A stretch of DNA of 32,359 nt. It comes from Candidatus Intestinimonas stercoravium (GTDB taxonomy: Bacteria > Bacillota > Clostridia > Oscillospirales > Oscillospiraceae). Under the pieces are notes generated by a model. It saw only the letters and a program-made list of their open reading frames with translations. It did no database searches and had not been told where the DNA came from. The first letter of the stretch is position 1. Every line of letters begins with the position of its first letter. Positions 1 to 7,284 of the stretch are shown here, piece by piece. A program made the position numbers and the translations under genes. The DNA is taken from NCBI GenBank assembly GCA_019117605.1, contig DWZK01000139.1, positions 1 to 32,359 of the forward strand, in the 5' to 3' direction.

Positions 1-2
1 TG

Positions 3-143
3 ACACGGGACATTTTGATTGAATTAGTAGACCATATCAAGATACATGAGGGCGGCTATATCAGCATTGTATTCCGCTTTGCTGACGAGCTCCGCCGTAT
101 TCAAGAGTTTATCGAGGTCAATACCCATAGCGAGGCGGTTTAA
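3..143 (+). CDS. C-terminal end of a large serine recombinase (partial)
   Basis: Only the last 46 residues are in the window. They read [18 protein letters not shown] and continue to end in THSEAV. This Leu-Val-Asp-x-Ile-x-Ile-His-Glu pattern is typical of the C-terminal part of large serine recombinases (TnpX/TndX-like) that move clostridial transposons and conjugative elements. Its codons are clearly more AT-rich than those of the genes that follow, which fits an acquired element. In such elements the recombinase gene usually lies at one end with its stop close to the attachment site, so the element boundary is probably just right of base 143. The family call rests on a short fragment, but the pattern is distinctive. 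Confidence 0.7.
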   Translation, partial: TRDILIELVDHIKIHEGGYISIVFRFADELRRIQEFIEVNTHSEAV

Positions 144-819
144 TGGGAACCGCATTTTTACAGACGGTCATCTTTCCTAAATAAACCGCCCCGGTCTCTC
201 CCTGGGGCCCTCGAGGCCCTGCGGGACCCTCCACGCCCTGTGGGCCCTGGGGCCCTGCGGGGCCGGTATCTCCCTTCGGTCCCTCTGGTCCCTGGGGACC
301 CTGCGGGCCCTGCGGTCCTGCGGCCCCTGCGGGGCCGGTCTCTCCCCGGGGACCTACGGGGCCCTGTGGGCCTGCCGGTCCCTCCGCGCCTTGGGGCCCC
401 TGGGGCCCGGCAGGACCTTCCGCGCCCTGGGGCCCCTGCGGTCCCTGGGGCCCGGCGGCGCCCGTATCGCCCCGCGGGATGGTGAAGTTCAAGACGGCGT
501 TAGAGGTGGTGCCGGAATTGGTGACAGTGGCATCCGTGCCCGGGGCGCCGGTGGTGACAGTGCCGATCCTTATGGTAGCGCCGGCGGGGCCCTGAGGACC
601 CGCCGGTCCCTGGGGCCCCTGCGGCCCAGCGGGACCGGGCGCACCGGCCGGCCCGGCGGGGCCTTGGGGGCCTGCGGGCCCGGGAAAGCCCCTGGGCCCG
701 GTGGGTCCGGGATCGCCCTTGGGCCCTTGGGGCCCTCTGGGGCCGGGAGGGCCGGGCACCGGACAGGGACAGGCCGGAGGACAGCCGCCGCAGGTGGAGT
801 TGGGACGGTAGATATTCAT
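118..819 (-). CDS. Collagen-like Gly-X-Y repeat surface protein, probably 3'-truncated
   Basis: The protein has 233 residues. A Cys-rich N-terminus (Cys10, 13, 17, 19) is followed by Gly-Pro-X collagen repeats (about 23-80) and a short non-collagenous domain (about 81-119, starting [11 protein letters not shown]). More collagen repeats run to about residue 210. Such proteins form trimeric filaments on spores (BclA-like) or cell surfaces of Firmicutes. The start at 819 is chosen because AAGGAG lies just upstream and because longer reading adds only low-complexity sequence. The last roughly 24 residues ([10 protein letters not shown]...) are not collagen-like. They are read from sequence overlapping the recombinase 3' end and its terminator, so the natural C-terminus was probably lost by element insertion. 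An upstream 8-bp hairpin (853-873) lies in the leader. Confidence 0.75.
   Translation of the reverse strand: MNIYRPNSTCGGCPPACPCPVPGPPGPRGPQGPKGDPGPTGPRGFPGPAGPQGPAGPAGAPGPAGPQGPQGPAGPQGPAGATIRIGTVTTGAPGTDATVTNSGTTSNAVLNFTIPRGDTGAAGPQGPQGPQGAEGPAGPQGPQGAEGPAGPQGPVGPRGETGPAGAAGPQGPQGPQGPEGPKGDTGPAGPQGPQGVEGPAGPRGPQGETGAVYLGKMTVCKNAVPIKPPRYGY
135..160 (+). terminator. Probable terminator of the recombinase gene
   Basis: A 6-bp stem (GCGGTT at 135-140, AACCGC at 148-153) overlaps the recombinase stop codon and is followed by ATTTTTA. A second, larger 9-bp inverted repeat pairs 134-142 with 182-190 and may mark the end of the element or simply overlap it. Confidence 0.45.
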
Positions 820-935
820 AGAGCAGAAACTCCTTTCCACATGTGCTGAGGGAGGGGAGGCAGGACCTCCCCTATCAGGATATGCGGCGGAGGGGCGGAG
901 GGGGAGCGGACAGACAGCGGACGGAGGCACAGCGC

Positions 936-964
936 TTGCGGCCAGATCCGGCAGGCAGTATAAT
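936..964 (+). promoter_or_regulatory. Sigma-A-type promoter for the nudix-methyltransferase-rsmI operon
   Basis: TTGCGG (936-941) and a perfect TATAAT (959-964) are separated by 17 bp. They lie about 60 bp upstream of the Nudix start codon at 1026. Confidence 0.65.
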
Positions 965-1025
965 AGAAGATATGAAGAGGCGGGGCGCCGCTCTTGGGGC
1001 GCGGGCTGCCGGAGAGGAGAGGCAT

Positions 1026-1658
1026 ATGACGATCCAGGACCTGGAAGCGCGGTTCATCGGCCACATGCCGGGGATCATGGGCGTGACCCGGCACTATGCG
1101 GTGCTGGTGCCCCTGGTGGAGTGGGAGGAGAGACCGCACATCCTCTTCGAGGTGCGTGCGGACAGCCTGAAGCGGCAGCCGGGGGAGGTCTGCTTCCCCG
1201 GCGGACACATGGACCCGGGAGAGACGCCCACTGAGTGCGCCTTTCGGGAGACCCGGGAGGAGCTGGGCATCCCTGCCTCTGCCATCCGGCCCATCGCCCG
1301 GCTCGACGACGTGTATATGGGGGAGCGGGGGCTGATGCACCCGGTGCTGGCCCAGGTGGACGGGGGCGCGGTGGTCCACATGCAGGCCAGCCGGGACGAG
1401 GTCAAGGAGACCTTCCTGGTGCCGGTGGACTATTTCCTGCAGGAGGCCCCCAAGGTCTACCGCTTCCCTCTGGAGCCCCGGGTGGGGGAGGACTTCCCCT
1501 ACCAGCTCATCGGCTTTCCCCAGGGCTACCCCTGGCGGACCGGCTGCCACGAGGTGCCCATCTGGGTGTACAAAGGCCATGTGATCTGGGGTCTCACCGC
1601 CCGCATCCTGAACTGGAACCTCCGGGAAGGCGGGGACAGGGCCCGCTTCGGACGGTGA
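1026..1658 (+). CDS. Nudix hydrolase, CoA pyrophosphatase (NudL-like) type
   Basis: The 210-residue protein contains a full Nudix box at residues 60-82: Gly60, Glu66, then RETREELGI with the metal-binding RExxEE core. It is preceded by the pattern [17 protein letters not shown], which matches the extra motif of the CoA/acyl-CoA diphosphatase subfamily (LLTxR...LRxHxGxxxFPGG). It probably cleaves the pyrophosphate of CoA or related nucleotides in the cytoplasm, using Mg or Mn. The start at 1026 follows a GGAGAGGAG ribosome-binding site. The next gene starts on a GTG that overlaps this stop codon (GTGA), so the two are translationally coupled. The exact substrate cannot be told from sequence. 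Confidence 0.85.
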   Translation: MTIQDLEARFIGHMPGIMGVTRHYAVLVPLVEWEERPHILFEVRADSLKRQPGEVCFPGGHMDPGETPTECAFRETREELGIPASAIRPIARLDDVYMGERGLMHPVLAQVDGGAVVHMQASRDEVKETFLVPVDYFLQEAPKVYRFPLEPRVGEDFPYQLIGFPQGYPWRTGCHEVPIWVYKGHVIWGLTARILNWNLREGGDRARFGR

Positions 1659-2338
1659 GGGCGGAGACAGCGGGCGGCCCGGCGGATCGGATCGAACGGC
1701 TGGGCCGCTGCGAGCTGATACAGCGGGAGGGCTGCTTCAAGCTGGGGAGCGACGCCCTGGATCTGGGCAGGTTCGCCACGGTGCGCCGGGGCTGGCGGGT
1801 GTGCGACCTGGCCTGCGGCTCCGGAGCGGTGGGGCTCCTGCTCCTGGAGCGGGCGGAGGACCTCCGGCTCACCGGCGTGGAGCGGGACCCCGCCGCCGCC
1901 GCGCTGGCACAGGAGAATTATGCCCGCAACGGGGTGGAGGGGGCGGTGCTGCACGCGGACCTTCGGGAGCCGGGCCTCCTTCCGGCAGGCGCTTTCGACC
2001 TGGTGGTCGCCAACCCCCCCTGGTTCCGGGTGGGAGCGGGGGGACACGGAGGGAGCGCCCGAAGCGAGGAGGGGTGCGCCCTGGAAGAGCTCTGCCGGAC
2101 GGCGGGGCGCGCGCTCCGCAATGGGGGGCGCTTCGCCCTGGTCCACCGCCCGGAACGGCTGCCCGATCTGTTCCACGCCCTTCGGGAAGCGGGGGTGGAG
2201 CCCAAACGGATGCAGCTGGTACAGCACACCCTCCACGCCCGGCCCTCCGCCGTGCTGGTGGAGGGAGTGCGGCAGGGCCGGCCGGGGCTGGAGCTCCTGC
2301 CCACTCTGCTCCGAGAACGAAAAAACGAGATCGACTGA
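1655..2338 (+). CDS. TrmN6-like SAM-dependent N6-adenine methyltransferase
   Basis: The protein has 227 residues and a class I methyltransferase fold. The N-terminal ELIQREGCFKLGSDALDLG stretch resembles the tRNA1(Val) A37-N6 methyltransferase family. The SAM-binding motif I is CDLACGSGAVGLLLLE, an acidic residue follows (GVERD), and the catalytic motif NPPW is the amino-methyltransferase NPP[YWF]. The gene begins with GTG overlapping the Nudix stop by 4 bp and is followed 20 bp later by rsmI. The trio nudix-trmN6-rsmI links it to RNA modification. The family is firm; the tRNA target is inferred. Confidence 0.8.
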   Translation: MRAETAGGPADRIERLGRCELIQREGCFKLGSDALDLGRFATVRRGWRVCDLACGSGAVGLLLLERAEDLRLTGVERDPAAAALAQENYARNGVEGAVLHADLREPGLLPAGAFDLVVANPPWFRVGAGGHGGSARSEEGCALEELCRTAGRALRNGGRFALVHRPERLPDLFHALREAGVEPKRMQLVQHTLHARPSAVLVEGVRQGRPGLELLPTLLRERKNEID

Positions 2339-2358
2339 ACGAGTGAGGTCATTGGGAT

Positions 2359-3207
2359 ATGTCTGGAACGCTCTATCTGGTCCCTACCCCCATCGGCAAT
2401 CTGGGGGACATCTCCGCACGGATGGCGGAGACACTGGAGGCGGTGGACTTCATCGCCGCAGAGGATACCCGGGTGACAGTGAAGCTGCTCAACCACCTGG
2501 GGATCCGCAAGCCTATGGTCAGCTATCACCGGCACAACACCGCCTCCAGCGGGACGGCAGTGCTGGAGCGGCTGCTCGCCGGGGAGGACTGCGCCCTGGT
2601 CACCGACGCGGGCACCCCCGCTGTCAGCGATCCGGGGGAAGAGCTGGTGGCCCAGTGCGCCGCCAGCGGCGTGCCTGTGGTCTCCATACCCGGACCATGC
2701 GCCCTGGTGGCCGCCCTGGCCGCCTCCGGCCTGCCCACCGGGCGCTTCACCTTCGAGGGGTTCCTGGCCATGAACAAAAAGAACCGCCGCGCCCACCTGG
2801 AGGAGCTCCAGGGGGAGAGGCGGACCATGATCTTCTACGAGGCCCCTCACAAGCTGGGGAGCACCCTCCGGGACCTGGCGGAGGCCTTCGGCCCGGAGCG
2901 GCGGATCGCTCTGTGCCGGGAGCTCACCAAGCTCCACGAGGAGATCTGGCGCACCACTCTGGGAGAGGCGGCCGCCCGGTACGGGGCGGAAGCGCCAAGA
3001 GGGGAGTTCGTACTGGTGGTGGAGGGAGCGCCCCAGCACCCGGCAGAGACGCCCAGCCTGGAGAGAGGCGCAGAGCGCGCCATGGAACTGCGGGCCCAGG
3101 GGATACCGCTGAAAGAGGCGGCCCGGCAGGCGGCGAAAGAGCTGGGACTCTCCAGGAACGAGATCTACGCACTGGTAGTGAGAAATGGGTCGAAAGAGGG
3201 AGGATAA
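2359..3207 (+). CDS. rsmI: 16S rRNA (cytidine1402-2'-O)-methyltransferase RsmI
   Basis: The protein has 282 residues, the usual length of RsmI. It opens with GTLYLVPTPIGNLGDIS, has AAEDTRVTVKLLNHL and the SAM-site motif VTDAGTPAVSDPGE, then FEGFLA. All are hallmarks of RsmI, a tetrapyrrole-methylase-fold enzyme that 2'-O-methylates C1402 in the ribosomal decoding centre. It is last in the operon that begins at 1026 and is followed by a bidirectional terminator. Its ribosome-binding site (GAGGT) is weak. Confidence 0.95.
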   Translation: MSGTLYLVPTPIGNLGDISARMAETLEAVDFIAAEDTRVTVKLLNHLGIRKPMVSYHRHNTASSGTAVLERLLAGEDCALVTDAGTPAVSDPGEELVAQCAASGVPVVSIPGPCALVAALAASGLPTGRFTFEGFLAMNKKNRRAHLEELQGERRTMIFYEAPHKLGSTLRDLAEAFGPERRIALCRELTKLHEEIWRTTLGEAAARYGAEAPRGEFVLVVEGAPQHPAETPSLERGAERAMELRAQGIPLKEAARQAAKELGLSRNEIYALVVRNGSKEGG

Positions 3208-3302
3208 AATCCAATTTTGTAAATATATTACAAGTTATAAATATACGTTTTGTATAGCAAATGAAGGAATATACGAAACTAGAAAGCCCGGCATGGGCAA
3301 CA

Positions 3303-3340
3303 AAAAAGCACTGAAGGAGCTCCTCCCCTCAGTGCTTTTT
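3303..3340. terminator. Bidirectional terminator between rsmI and the abrB-like gene
   Basis: A perfect 12-bp stem (3303-3314 with 3329-3340, core AGCACTGA/TCAGTGCT) is bounded by A5 on the left and T5 on the right. It can end transcription of both converging genes. Confidence 0.85.
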
Positions 3341-3356
3341 CCCGCCCAAAACACGC

Positions 3357-3599
3357 TTATTTGTTCATCAGTTCCCGGATACAGTTGGGACAGACGTTCT
3401 TTCCTTTGAAATTGATGACATCCTTGGCGTCATCGCAGAAAATACAGGCGGGCTGGTACTTTTTCAGTACGATCGAGGCGCCGTCGACGTAGATCTCAAG
3501 GGAATCCTTCTCTGCGATGTCCAAAGTGCGCCTCAGTTCGATGGGCAACACGATGCGGCCCAGTTCATCGACCTTACGTACGATGCCAGTGGATTTCAT
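3357..3599 (-). CDS. AbrB/SpoVT-family transition-state regulator with zinc motif
   Basis: The 80-residue protein opens with MKSTGIVRKVDELGRIVLP, the swapped-hairpin AbrB DNA-binding domain (residues 1-48). A short C-terminal half carries two CxxC pairs (CIFC and CPNC) that probably bind one zinc. AbrB-type dimers or tetramers repress genes during exponential growth and release them on entry to sporulation. The start at 3599 is preferred because the conserved domain begins there and AAGGAG lies upstream; an earlier ATG at 3623 would sit upstream of that site. It has its own consensus promoter. Confidence 0.88.
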   Translation of the reverse strand: MKSTGIVRKVDELGRIVLPIELRRTLDIAEKDSLEIYVDGASIVLKKYQPACIFCDDAKDVINFKGKNVCPNCIRELMNK

Positions 3600-3670
3600 G
3601 TGTCGTTCGCTCTCCTTCCACACAGCGGGTCTAGGTCCCGCGCAGTTGTGATTCCTTGTCCGACCACACC

Positions 3671-3698
3671 ATTATAACATGATGTATAGAATTGTCAA
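3671..3698 (-). promoter_or_regulatory. Consensus promoter for the abrB-like gene
   Basis: On the minus strand a perfect TTGACA (3693-3698) and a perfect TATAAT (3671-3676) are separated by 16 bp. This is the best sigma-A match in the window and predicts strong expression unless repressed. Confidence 0.85.
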
Positions 3699-3810
3699 TC
3701 AAAATCTGGTAATTCATAGGAAAGTTTGTCAGAGATGGCCGAAGAAAGCAGGAAAGGTATTTCCCGCAGACAAGGGGCGTATAGTGGAGAGGCGAGAGGG
3801 GGCCGCATAT

Positions 3811-4389
3811 ATGGCGATGACAGCGATCTGGACGGGGATGGTGGTGCTGTCCCTCCTGTGCGGGCTGGCCACCGGGCGGGGCGGAGCGGTGGCCGCCGCG
3901 GCCATGGACGGAGCGGCCGCCGGCGTGGAGCTGTGCCTCGCCATGGCGGGGCCTCTGTGTCTGTGGATGGGCGTGATGGAGATCATGCGGCGCTCCGGCC
4001 TCTCGGAGAAGCTCTCACGTCTGCTCCACCCGCTGCTCCGCCGCCTCTACCCGGACTTCGCCGGGGATCGAAAGGTGATGGACGCCATATCCGCCAACGT
4101 CTCGGCCAACCTATTGGGCCTGGGCAATGCCGCCACTCCCCTGGGGCTGGAGGCCGCCCGGCGGATGAGCCGGCGGTCGCCGGGCGTGGCCTCCGACGCG
4201 CTGTGCATGCTGGTGGTGTGCAACACCGCATCGATCCAGCTCATCCCCACCACCGTGGCGGCGGTGCGCTCTGCCGCCGGGGCGGAGCAGCCCTTCGATA
4301 TCCTGCCGGCGGTATGGCTCTCCTCCGCCCTGTCGGTGGCGGTGGGGATAGCGGCGGCGAAGCTCTGTGCCAGGCTGTGGAGGGGATAG
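3811..4389 (+). CDS. spmA: Spore maturation protein A
   Basis: The 192-residue membrane protein has several hydrophobic segments and the family motif SANLLGLGNAATPLGLEA, plus NTASIQLIPTT. SpmA is a nucleoside-recognition (Gate)-domain protein which, with SpmB, is needed for proper dehydration of the spore core. It starts at 3811; an in-frame ATG two codons later is possible. spmB begins 2 bp after its stop, with its ribosome-binding site inside the spmA end. No clear promoter was recognised upstream. Confidence 0.92.
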   Translation: MAMTAIWTGMVVLSLLCGLATGRGGAVAAAAMDGAAAGVELCLAMAGPLCLWMGVMEIMRRSGLSEKLSRLLHPLLRRLYPDFAGDRKVMDAISANVSANLLGLGNAATPLGLEAARRMSRRSPGVASDALCMLVVCNTASIQLIPTTVAAVRSAAGAEQPFDILPAVWLSSALSVAVGIAAAKLCARLWRG

Positions 4390-4391
4390 CG

Positions 4392-4922
4392 ATGGTGGGC
4401 GGAGGCCTTTTCGACCTGCTGGTGCCCCTGCTCCTGGCGGGGATCGCCCTCTACGGCGCCGGGCGGAGGGTGGATGTGTACGACGGGCTCCTCACCGGGG
4501 CGGGAGAGGGCCTGGGCGTGCTCTTCCGCATCGTCCCGGCGCTGATCGCCCTGCTCACGGCGGTCTATATGCTCCGGGCCTCCGGCGCCCTGGAGCTGGC
4601 GGCGGAGCTCCTTGCCCCTGTACTGGAGAGGCTGGGCATCCCGCCGGAGACCATCGCCCTGCTGCTGGTGCGGCCGGTGAGCGGCAGCGCCGCCCTGGGG
4701 GTGGGAGCGGACCTGATCGGGACCTATGGGCCCGACTCCCTGGTGGGGCGGACAGCGGCGGTGATGCTGGGCTCCACCGAGACGACCTTCTACACCATAG
4801 CGGTATATTTCGGCGCGGCGGGCATCCGGCGGACCAGGTACACCGTCCCGGCGGCCCTGTGCGCCGATCTGGCGGGCTTCGTGGCGGCCTCCTGGTCCGT
4901 GCGGCTCCTGTTCGGGGGATGA
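4392..4922 (+). CDS. spmB: Spore maturation protein B
   Basis: The 176-residue membrane protein is cotranscribed with spmA. It carries the family's LVRPVSGSAALGVGADL and TYGPDSLVGRTAAVM motifs and then GSTETTFYTIAVYFG, all typical of SpmB. It is the partner Gate-domain protein of SpmA. A GAGGGG ribosome-binding site lies in the last codons of spmA. Confidence 0.93.
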   Translation: MVGGGLFDLLVPLLLAGIALYGAGRRVDVYDGLLTGAGEGLGVLFRIVPALIALLTAVYMLRASGALELAAELLAPVLERLGIPPETIALLLVRPVSGSAALGVGADLIGTYGPDSLVGRTAAVMLGSTETTFYTIAVYFGAAGIRRTRYTVPAALCADLAGFVAASWSVRLLFGG

Positions 4923-4926
4923 AAAT

Positions 4927-4957
4927 ACTGGGACCGCCCGTCTCGGGCGGTCCCAGT
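4927..4957. terminator. Hairpin terminator between spmB and the exonuclease gene
   Basis: A 14-bp perfect GC-rich stem (4927-4940 with 4944-4957) has a 3-nt loop. On the minus strand it is followed by TATTTTC, so it best serves the exonuclease gene; on the plus strand there is no T-run. Confidence 0.7.
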
Positions 4958-4962
4958 GCCGC

Positions 4963-5538
4963 TCACCGGCGCCTGCCCGTCCCCGTAAGGGTGCGGGCAT
5001 GGAAGAGGTCATAAGTACGGAGGAAGGGGGCCGGATCCGCGCCGGAGCGGAGGTAGTGGAGCAGCAGTTCTCCGCAGGCCCTGCTGTCGCTCCCGGCCCG
5101 ATGGTGGTCCAGGGGCACATCCAGATACCGGCAGAGGGTGTCCAGCCGGTGGTCGGGCAGCCGGGGCAGCAGGCGGCGGCCCATCTGGCAGGTGCAGGCA
5201 TAGCGGACGGTGGGATGCCAGCGGATGCCATATCCCCGGAGGCACTTGGCCAGCACCGACATATCGAAGGGGGCGTTATGGGCCACCAGGACGCCGCTGT
5301 CCATCAGAGGGCGTATCTCCCTCCACAGCGCGGGGAAGGTGGGAGCCCCGGCCACCTGGTCCGGACCGATGCCGGTGAGCCGGATATTGAAGAGGTCGAA
5401 GGGGACCTCCGGGTCCACCAGGGCCTCGTGCTCCTCCACGATCCGCCCGCCCTCCACCACCGCGATGCCGATGGCGCTCATCCGGTCGTTGGCATGGTTC
5501 GGGGTCTCCACGTCGAAGGCGATGTATCTCTCTATCAT
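4963..5538 (-). CDS. DEDDh-type 3'-5' exonuclease (PolC/DnaQ epsilon-like)
   Basis: The 191-residue protein is a single exonuclease domain. Exo I is FDVET (Asp9, Glu11), exo II is AHNAPFD (Asp92) and exo III is HRAGSD (His146, Asp151), so all catalytic residues are present. Free-standing proteins of this type trim DNA or RNA 3' ends or act as proofreading subunits. The start at 5538 gives the usual N-terminus just before motif I and follows GGAGGAGAG. It is divergent from the DUF5655 gene and has its own promoter. Confidence 0.88.
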   Translation of the reverse strand: MIERYIAFDVETPNHANDRMSAIGIAVVEGGRIVEEHEALVDPEVPFDLFNIRLTGIGPDQVAGAPTFPALWREIRPLMDSGVLVAHNAPFDMSVLAKCLRGYGIRWHPTVRYACTCQMGRRLLPRLPDHRLDTLCRYLDVPLDHHRAGSDSRACGELLLHYLRSGADPAPFLRTYDLFHARTLTGTGRRR

Positions 5539-5569
5539 GTGCGCTCTCTCCTCCCGGACATCTGAGAAA

Positions 5570-5598
5570 AGTATACGAGGTATCCTCCGGTTTGGCAA
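5570..5598 (-). promoter_or_regulatory. Promoter of the exonuclease gene
   Basis: On the minus strand TTGCCA (5593-5598) and TATACT (5570-5575) are separated by 17 bp, about 32 bp upstream of the start codon. Confidence 0.6.
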
Positions 5599-5609
5599 GG
5601 GCGCCCCGC

Positions 5610-5638
5610 TTCTCAAGAGGGGAGAAGTGTGGTATGAT
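5610..5638 (+). promoter_or_regulatory. Candidate promoter of the DUF5655-acidic-NIF3C operon
   Basis: TTCTCA (5610-5615) and TATGAT (5633-5638) are separated by 17 bp. If real, transcription starts near 5645. That rules out the ATG at 5634 and favours the GTG at 5661 as the start of the first gene. Confidence 0.45.
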
Positions 5639-5660
5639 GAGAGAAAAGGGGGGGAGCGGA

Positions 5661-6080
5661 GTGGAACGGACGGAACATTATGAGAGCGACGTGCTGTTTT
5701 TCTTCGACGGGAGGCCGGTGGAGCTGGGGCTGTACGAGGTCCTTTTCCAGCGGATGCAGGACGCCTTCCCGGGGGCCTCGGTGAAGGTGCAGAAGAGCCA
5801 GATCAGCTTCTATGGCCGCCATCTTTTCGCCGCCGCGTCTCTGCCCCTGCGGCGGAAGAAGGGGTGGCCGGAGCAGAGCCTGATGGTGACCTTCGGCCTG
5901 TCTCACCCCCTGAGCTCCCCCCGGATCGCGGTGAAAGTGGAGCCCTATCCGGACCGCTGGACCCACCATGTGCTGGTAGAGCGGCCGGAGGAGATCGACG
6001 GGGAGCTGATGGGCTGGCTGCAGGAGGCCTGGACCTTCGCCGAGACGAAGGGGCCCTCGGGCCGGAAGAGGAGGCGCTGA
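5661..6080 (+). CDS. DUF5655-like domain protein
   Basis: The protein has 139 residues from the GTG start chosen here. It contains VKVQKSQISFYGRHLFA, SPRIAVKVEPYP and DRWTHHVLVERPEEID, features I associate with the DUF5655 family, an uncharacterised small domain sometimes linked to the iron-sulfur or YdhG-like DUF1801 fold. GTG at 5661 sits behind a GGGGGAG ribosome-binding site and after the candidate promoter. ATG codons at 5634 and 5637 are alternatives that would add 8-9 residues. The next gene follows after 1 bp. Function is unknown. Confidence 0.7.
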   Translation: MERTEHYESDVLFFFDGRPVELGLYEVLFQRMQDAFPGASVKVQKSQISFYGRHLFAAASLPLRRKKGWPEQSLMVTFGLSHPLSSPRIAVKVEPYPDRWTHHVLVERPEEIDGELMGWLQEAWTFAETKGPSGRKRRR

Positions 6081-6081
6081 C

Positions 6082-6306
6082 ATGGGAGAGATACTGGAGT
6101 TCGCCGCTTTCCAGGGCGGAGAGGACCTGGAGGGGATGGGCCGGGAGCAGCTGCTGGACCGCCTGGAGCGGGCCCGGGCGGCGCTGGAGCGCCTGGACCG
6201 GGAGGAGCCGGAGGACATGGAGAGCGAGGACTATGAGGACTGGGCCCGGCGGCATGAGGCGCTGGAGGACCTGGCCGACGATATCCTGGACCTGCTGGAG
6301 GAGTGA
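6082..6306 (+). CDS. Small acidic helical protein of unknown function
   Basis: The 74-residue protein is very rich in Glu and Asp and is predicted to form two amphipathic helices (LLDRLERARAALERLD and HEALEDLADDILDLLEE). It starts 1 bp after the DUF5655 gene behind GAGGAGG and ends 3 bp before the NIF3C-like gene, so coupled translation supports it as real. I do not recognise a family. It could be an adaptor or a regulator of its neighbours; nothing in the sequence shows which. Confidence 0.7.
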   Translation: MGEILEFAAFQGGEDLEGMGREQLLDRLERARAALERLDREEPEDMESEDYEDWARRHEALEDLADDILDLLEE

Positions 6307-6309
6307 GGG

Positions 6310-6639
6310 ATGGAGTTCGCCTACTGCAAGCTGGAGATCTTCCTCCCCGAGGAGGCCCTGCCCGCCGTGGCCCGGGCCCTCCGGGAGGCGGGCGCCGGAC
6401 ACATCGGGAAGTATGACAGCTGCCTCTCCTACAGCCGGGTGACCGGCTGCTGGAGGCCGCTGGAGGGGACGAGCCCCTACCTGGGACAGGTGGGGGAGAT
6501 CAGCGCTGAGCCGGAGCTGAAGGTGGAGGTCACCTGTCCCACTGAGAAGGTGGACCAGGTCCTGGCCGCGGTGAAGCGGGCCCACCCCTATGAGGAGCCG
6601 GTGATCAACGCGATCCCCCTCTACCGGGTGGGGATATAG
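6310..6639 (+). CDS. Stand-alone NIF3 C-terminal / PII-CutA-like domain protein
   Basis: The 109-residue protein matches the free-standing form of the domain inserted in YqfO/NIF3 proteins: KLEIFLPEEALPAVARAL, AGAGHIGKYDSCLS, WRPLEGTSPYLGQVGE and the closing AHPYEEP motif. This ferredoxin-like PII/CutA-type fold forms trimers and may bind metal or nucleotide. It lacks the dinuclear metal-site domain of full NIF3. It is the third gene of a tight operon and is followed by a strong hairpin. Confidence 0.85.
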   Translation: MEFAYCKLEIFLPEEALPAVARALREAGAGHIGKYDSCLSYSRVTGCWRPLEGTSPYLGQVGEISAEPELKVEVTCPTEKVDQVLAAVKRAHPYEEPVINAIPLYRVGI

Positions 6640-6656
6640 GACGAAGGAGAAACGTA

Positions 6657-6693
6657 CGCGCCCCCGGAGGCATTCTCAGCCTCCGGGGGCGCG
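6657..6693. terminator. Hairpin terminator after the NIF3C-like gene
   Basis: A perfect 15-bp GC-rich stem (6657-6671 with 6679-6693) has loop ATTCTCA. The T-run is weak on either side, but the position at the end of an operon fits a terminator. Confidence 0.65.
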
Positions 6694-6702
6694 TGTCCTG
6701 AT

Positions 6703-7175
6703 CTATGCCCCCCGCCGAAGAAGCAGGAGAGCGGTGCCGGCGGTGAGGACCTCGGCCAGGGAGTGGCAGACCCAGAGGGCCTCCCGGCCCAGGAGCAGAG
6801 GCAGGAGCAGGGTGAGGACGGGGGGCCAGAGGAGGCTCCGGGACAGGGAGACGGCCAACGCGCGGCCGGTGCGCTGGGTGGACTGCCAGTAGGAGATCAT
6901 GAGGATACTGAAGCCGGACAGGAAGAAGCCGGAGAAGTAGAGGAGGCTCCGCCTCCAGGTGAAATCCACCAGGGCCGGGCCGCCCGGTCCCGGTCCCCCT
7001 GGGCCCAGGCTCCCGGACACCAGTACGCCCCCGCCCCGGCGGCCATGGCCCTGGTGCCCAGGCGGTTGCCGATGAAGACGCCGTCCACGATCACATAGGC
7101 GGAGTTGAAGAGCAGGCCCACCATCTGGGGCAGGGCATACCGCACGAAAAGGCGGGGAACGGTCCCTTGATACAT
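6703..7175 (-). pseudogene. Decayed MATE-family efflux transporter (large deletion plus frameshift)
   Basis: The first roughly 46 codons (MYQGTVPRLFVRYALPQ, then NSAYVIVDGVFIGNRLGT) are the normal start of a MATE transporter behind a GGAGGT ribosome-binding site. After AMAAGAG the reading frame changes. It resumes with what looks like the last three helices: LLYFSGFFLSGFSILMI, SYWQSTQRTGRALAVSLS and a closing LLLLRR. A MATE protein has about 450 residues; only about 130 remain, so about 300 codons of the middle are missing and the joint is out of frame. The terminator of the upstream gene lies directly before it, so it may no longer be transcribed. Confidence 0.8.
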
Positions 7176-7201
7176 ATGGAAGATACCTCCTGTCAACAGA
7201 C

Positions 7202-7234
7202 AAAAAAAGGCCTGCGTTTGTGTAACGCAGGCCT
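7202..7234 (-). terminator. Intrinsic terminator of the PNPOx-family gene
   Basis: A perfect 11-bp stem (7208-7218 with 7224-7234, AGGCCTGCGTT) is followed on the minus strand by a run of T residues (7202-7207). Confidence 0.88.
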
Positions 7235-7284
7235 GATACGCAAGCTATAGCCCCGGCGGGCGAAGATATGGAACTGTGAGGGGG

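Noticed and set aside
190-780. Repetitive GC-rich DNA that could be taken for a repeat array or CRISPR
   Set aside because: The repeats are 9-base units coding Gly-Pro-X collagen triplets, with no spacers or conserved direct repeats.
876-884. Sigma-K-like -10 element (CATATCCTG on the minus strand) before the collagen-like gene
   Set aside because: A late spore promoter would be plausible, but no matching -35 element was seen at the right distance.
6703-7203. A 166-codon open frame read as an intact small membrane protein
   Set aside because: Its N-terminal third is out of frame with MATE homology and Gly/Arg-rich, while the true MATE start lies in another frame.
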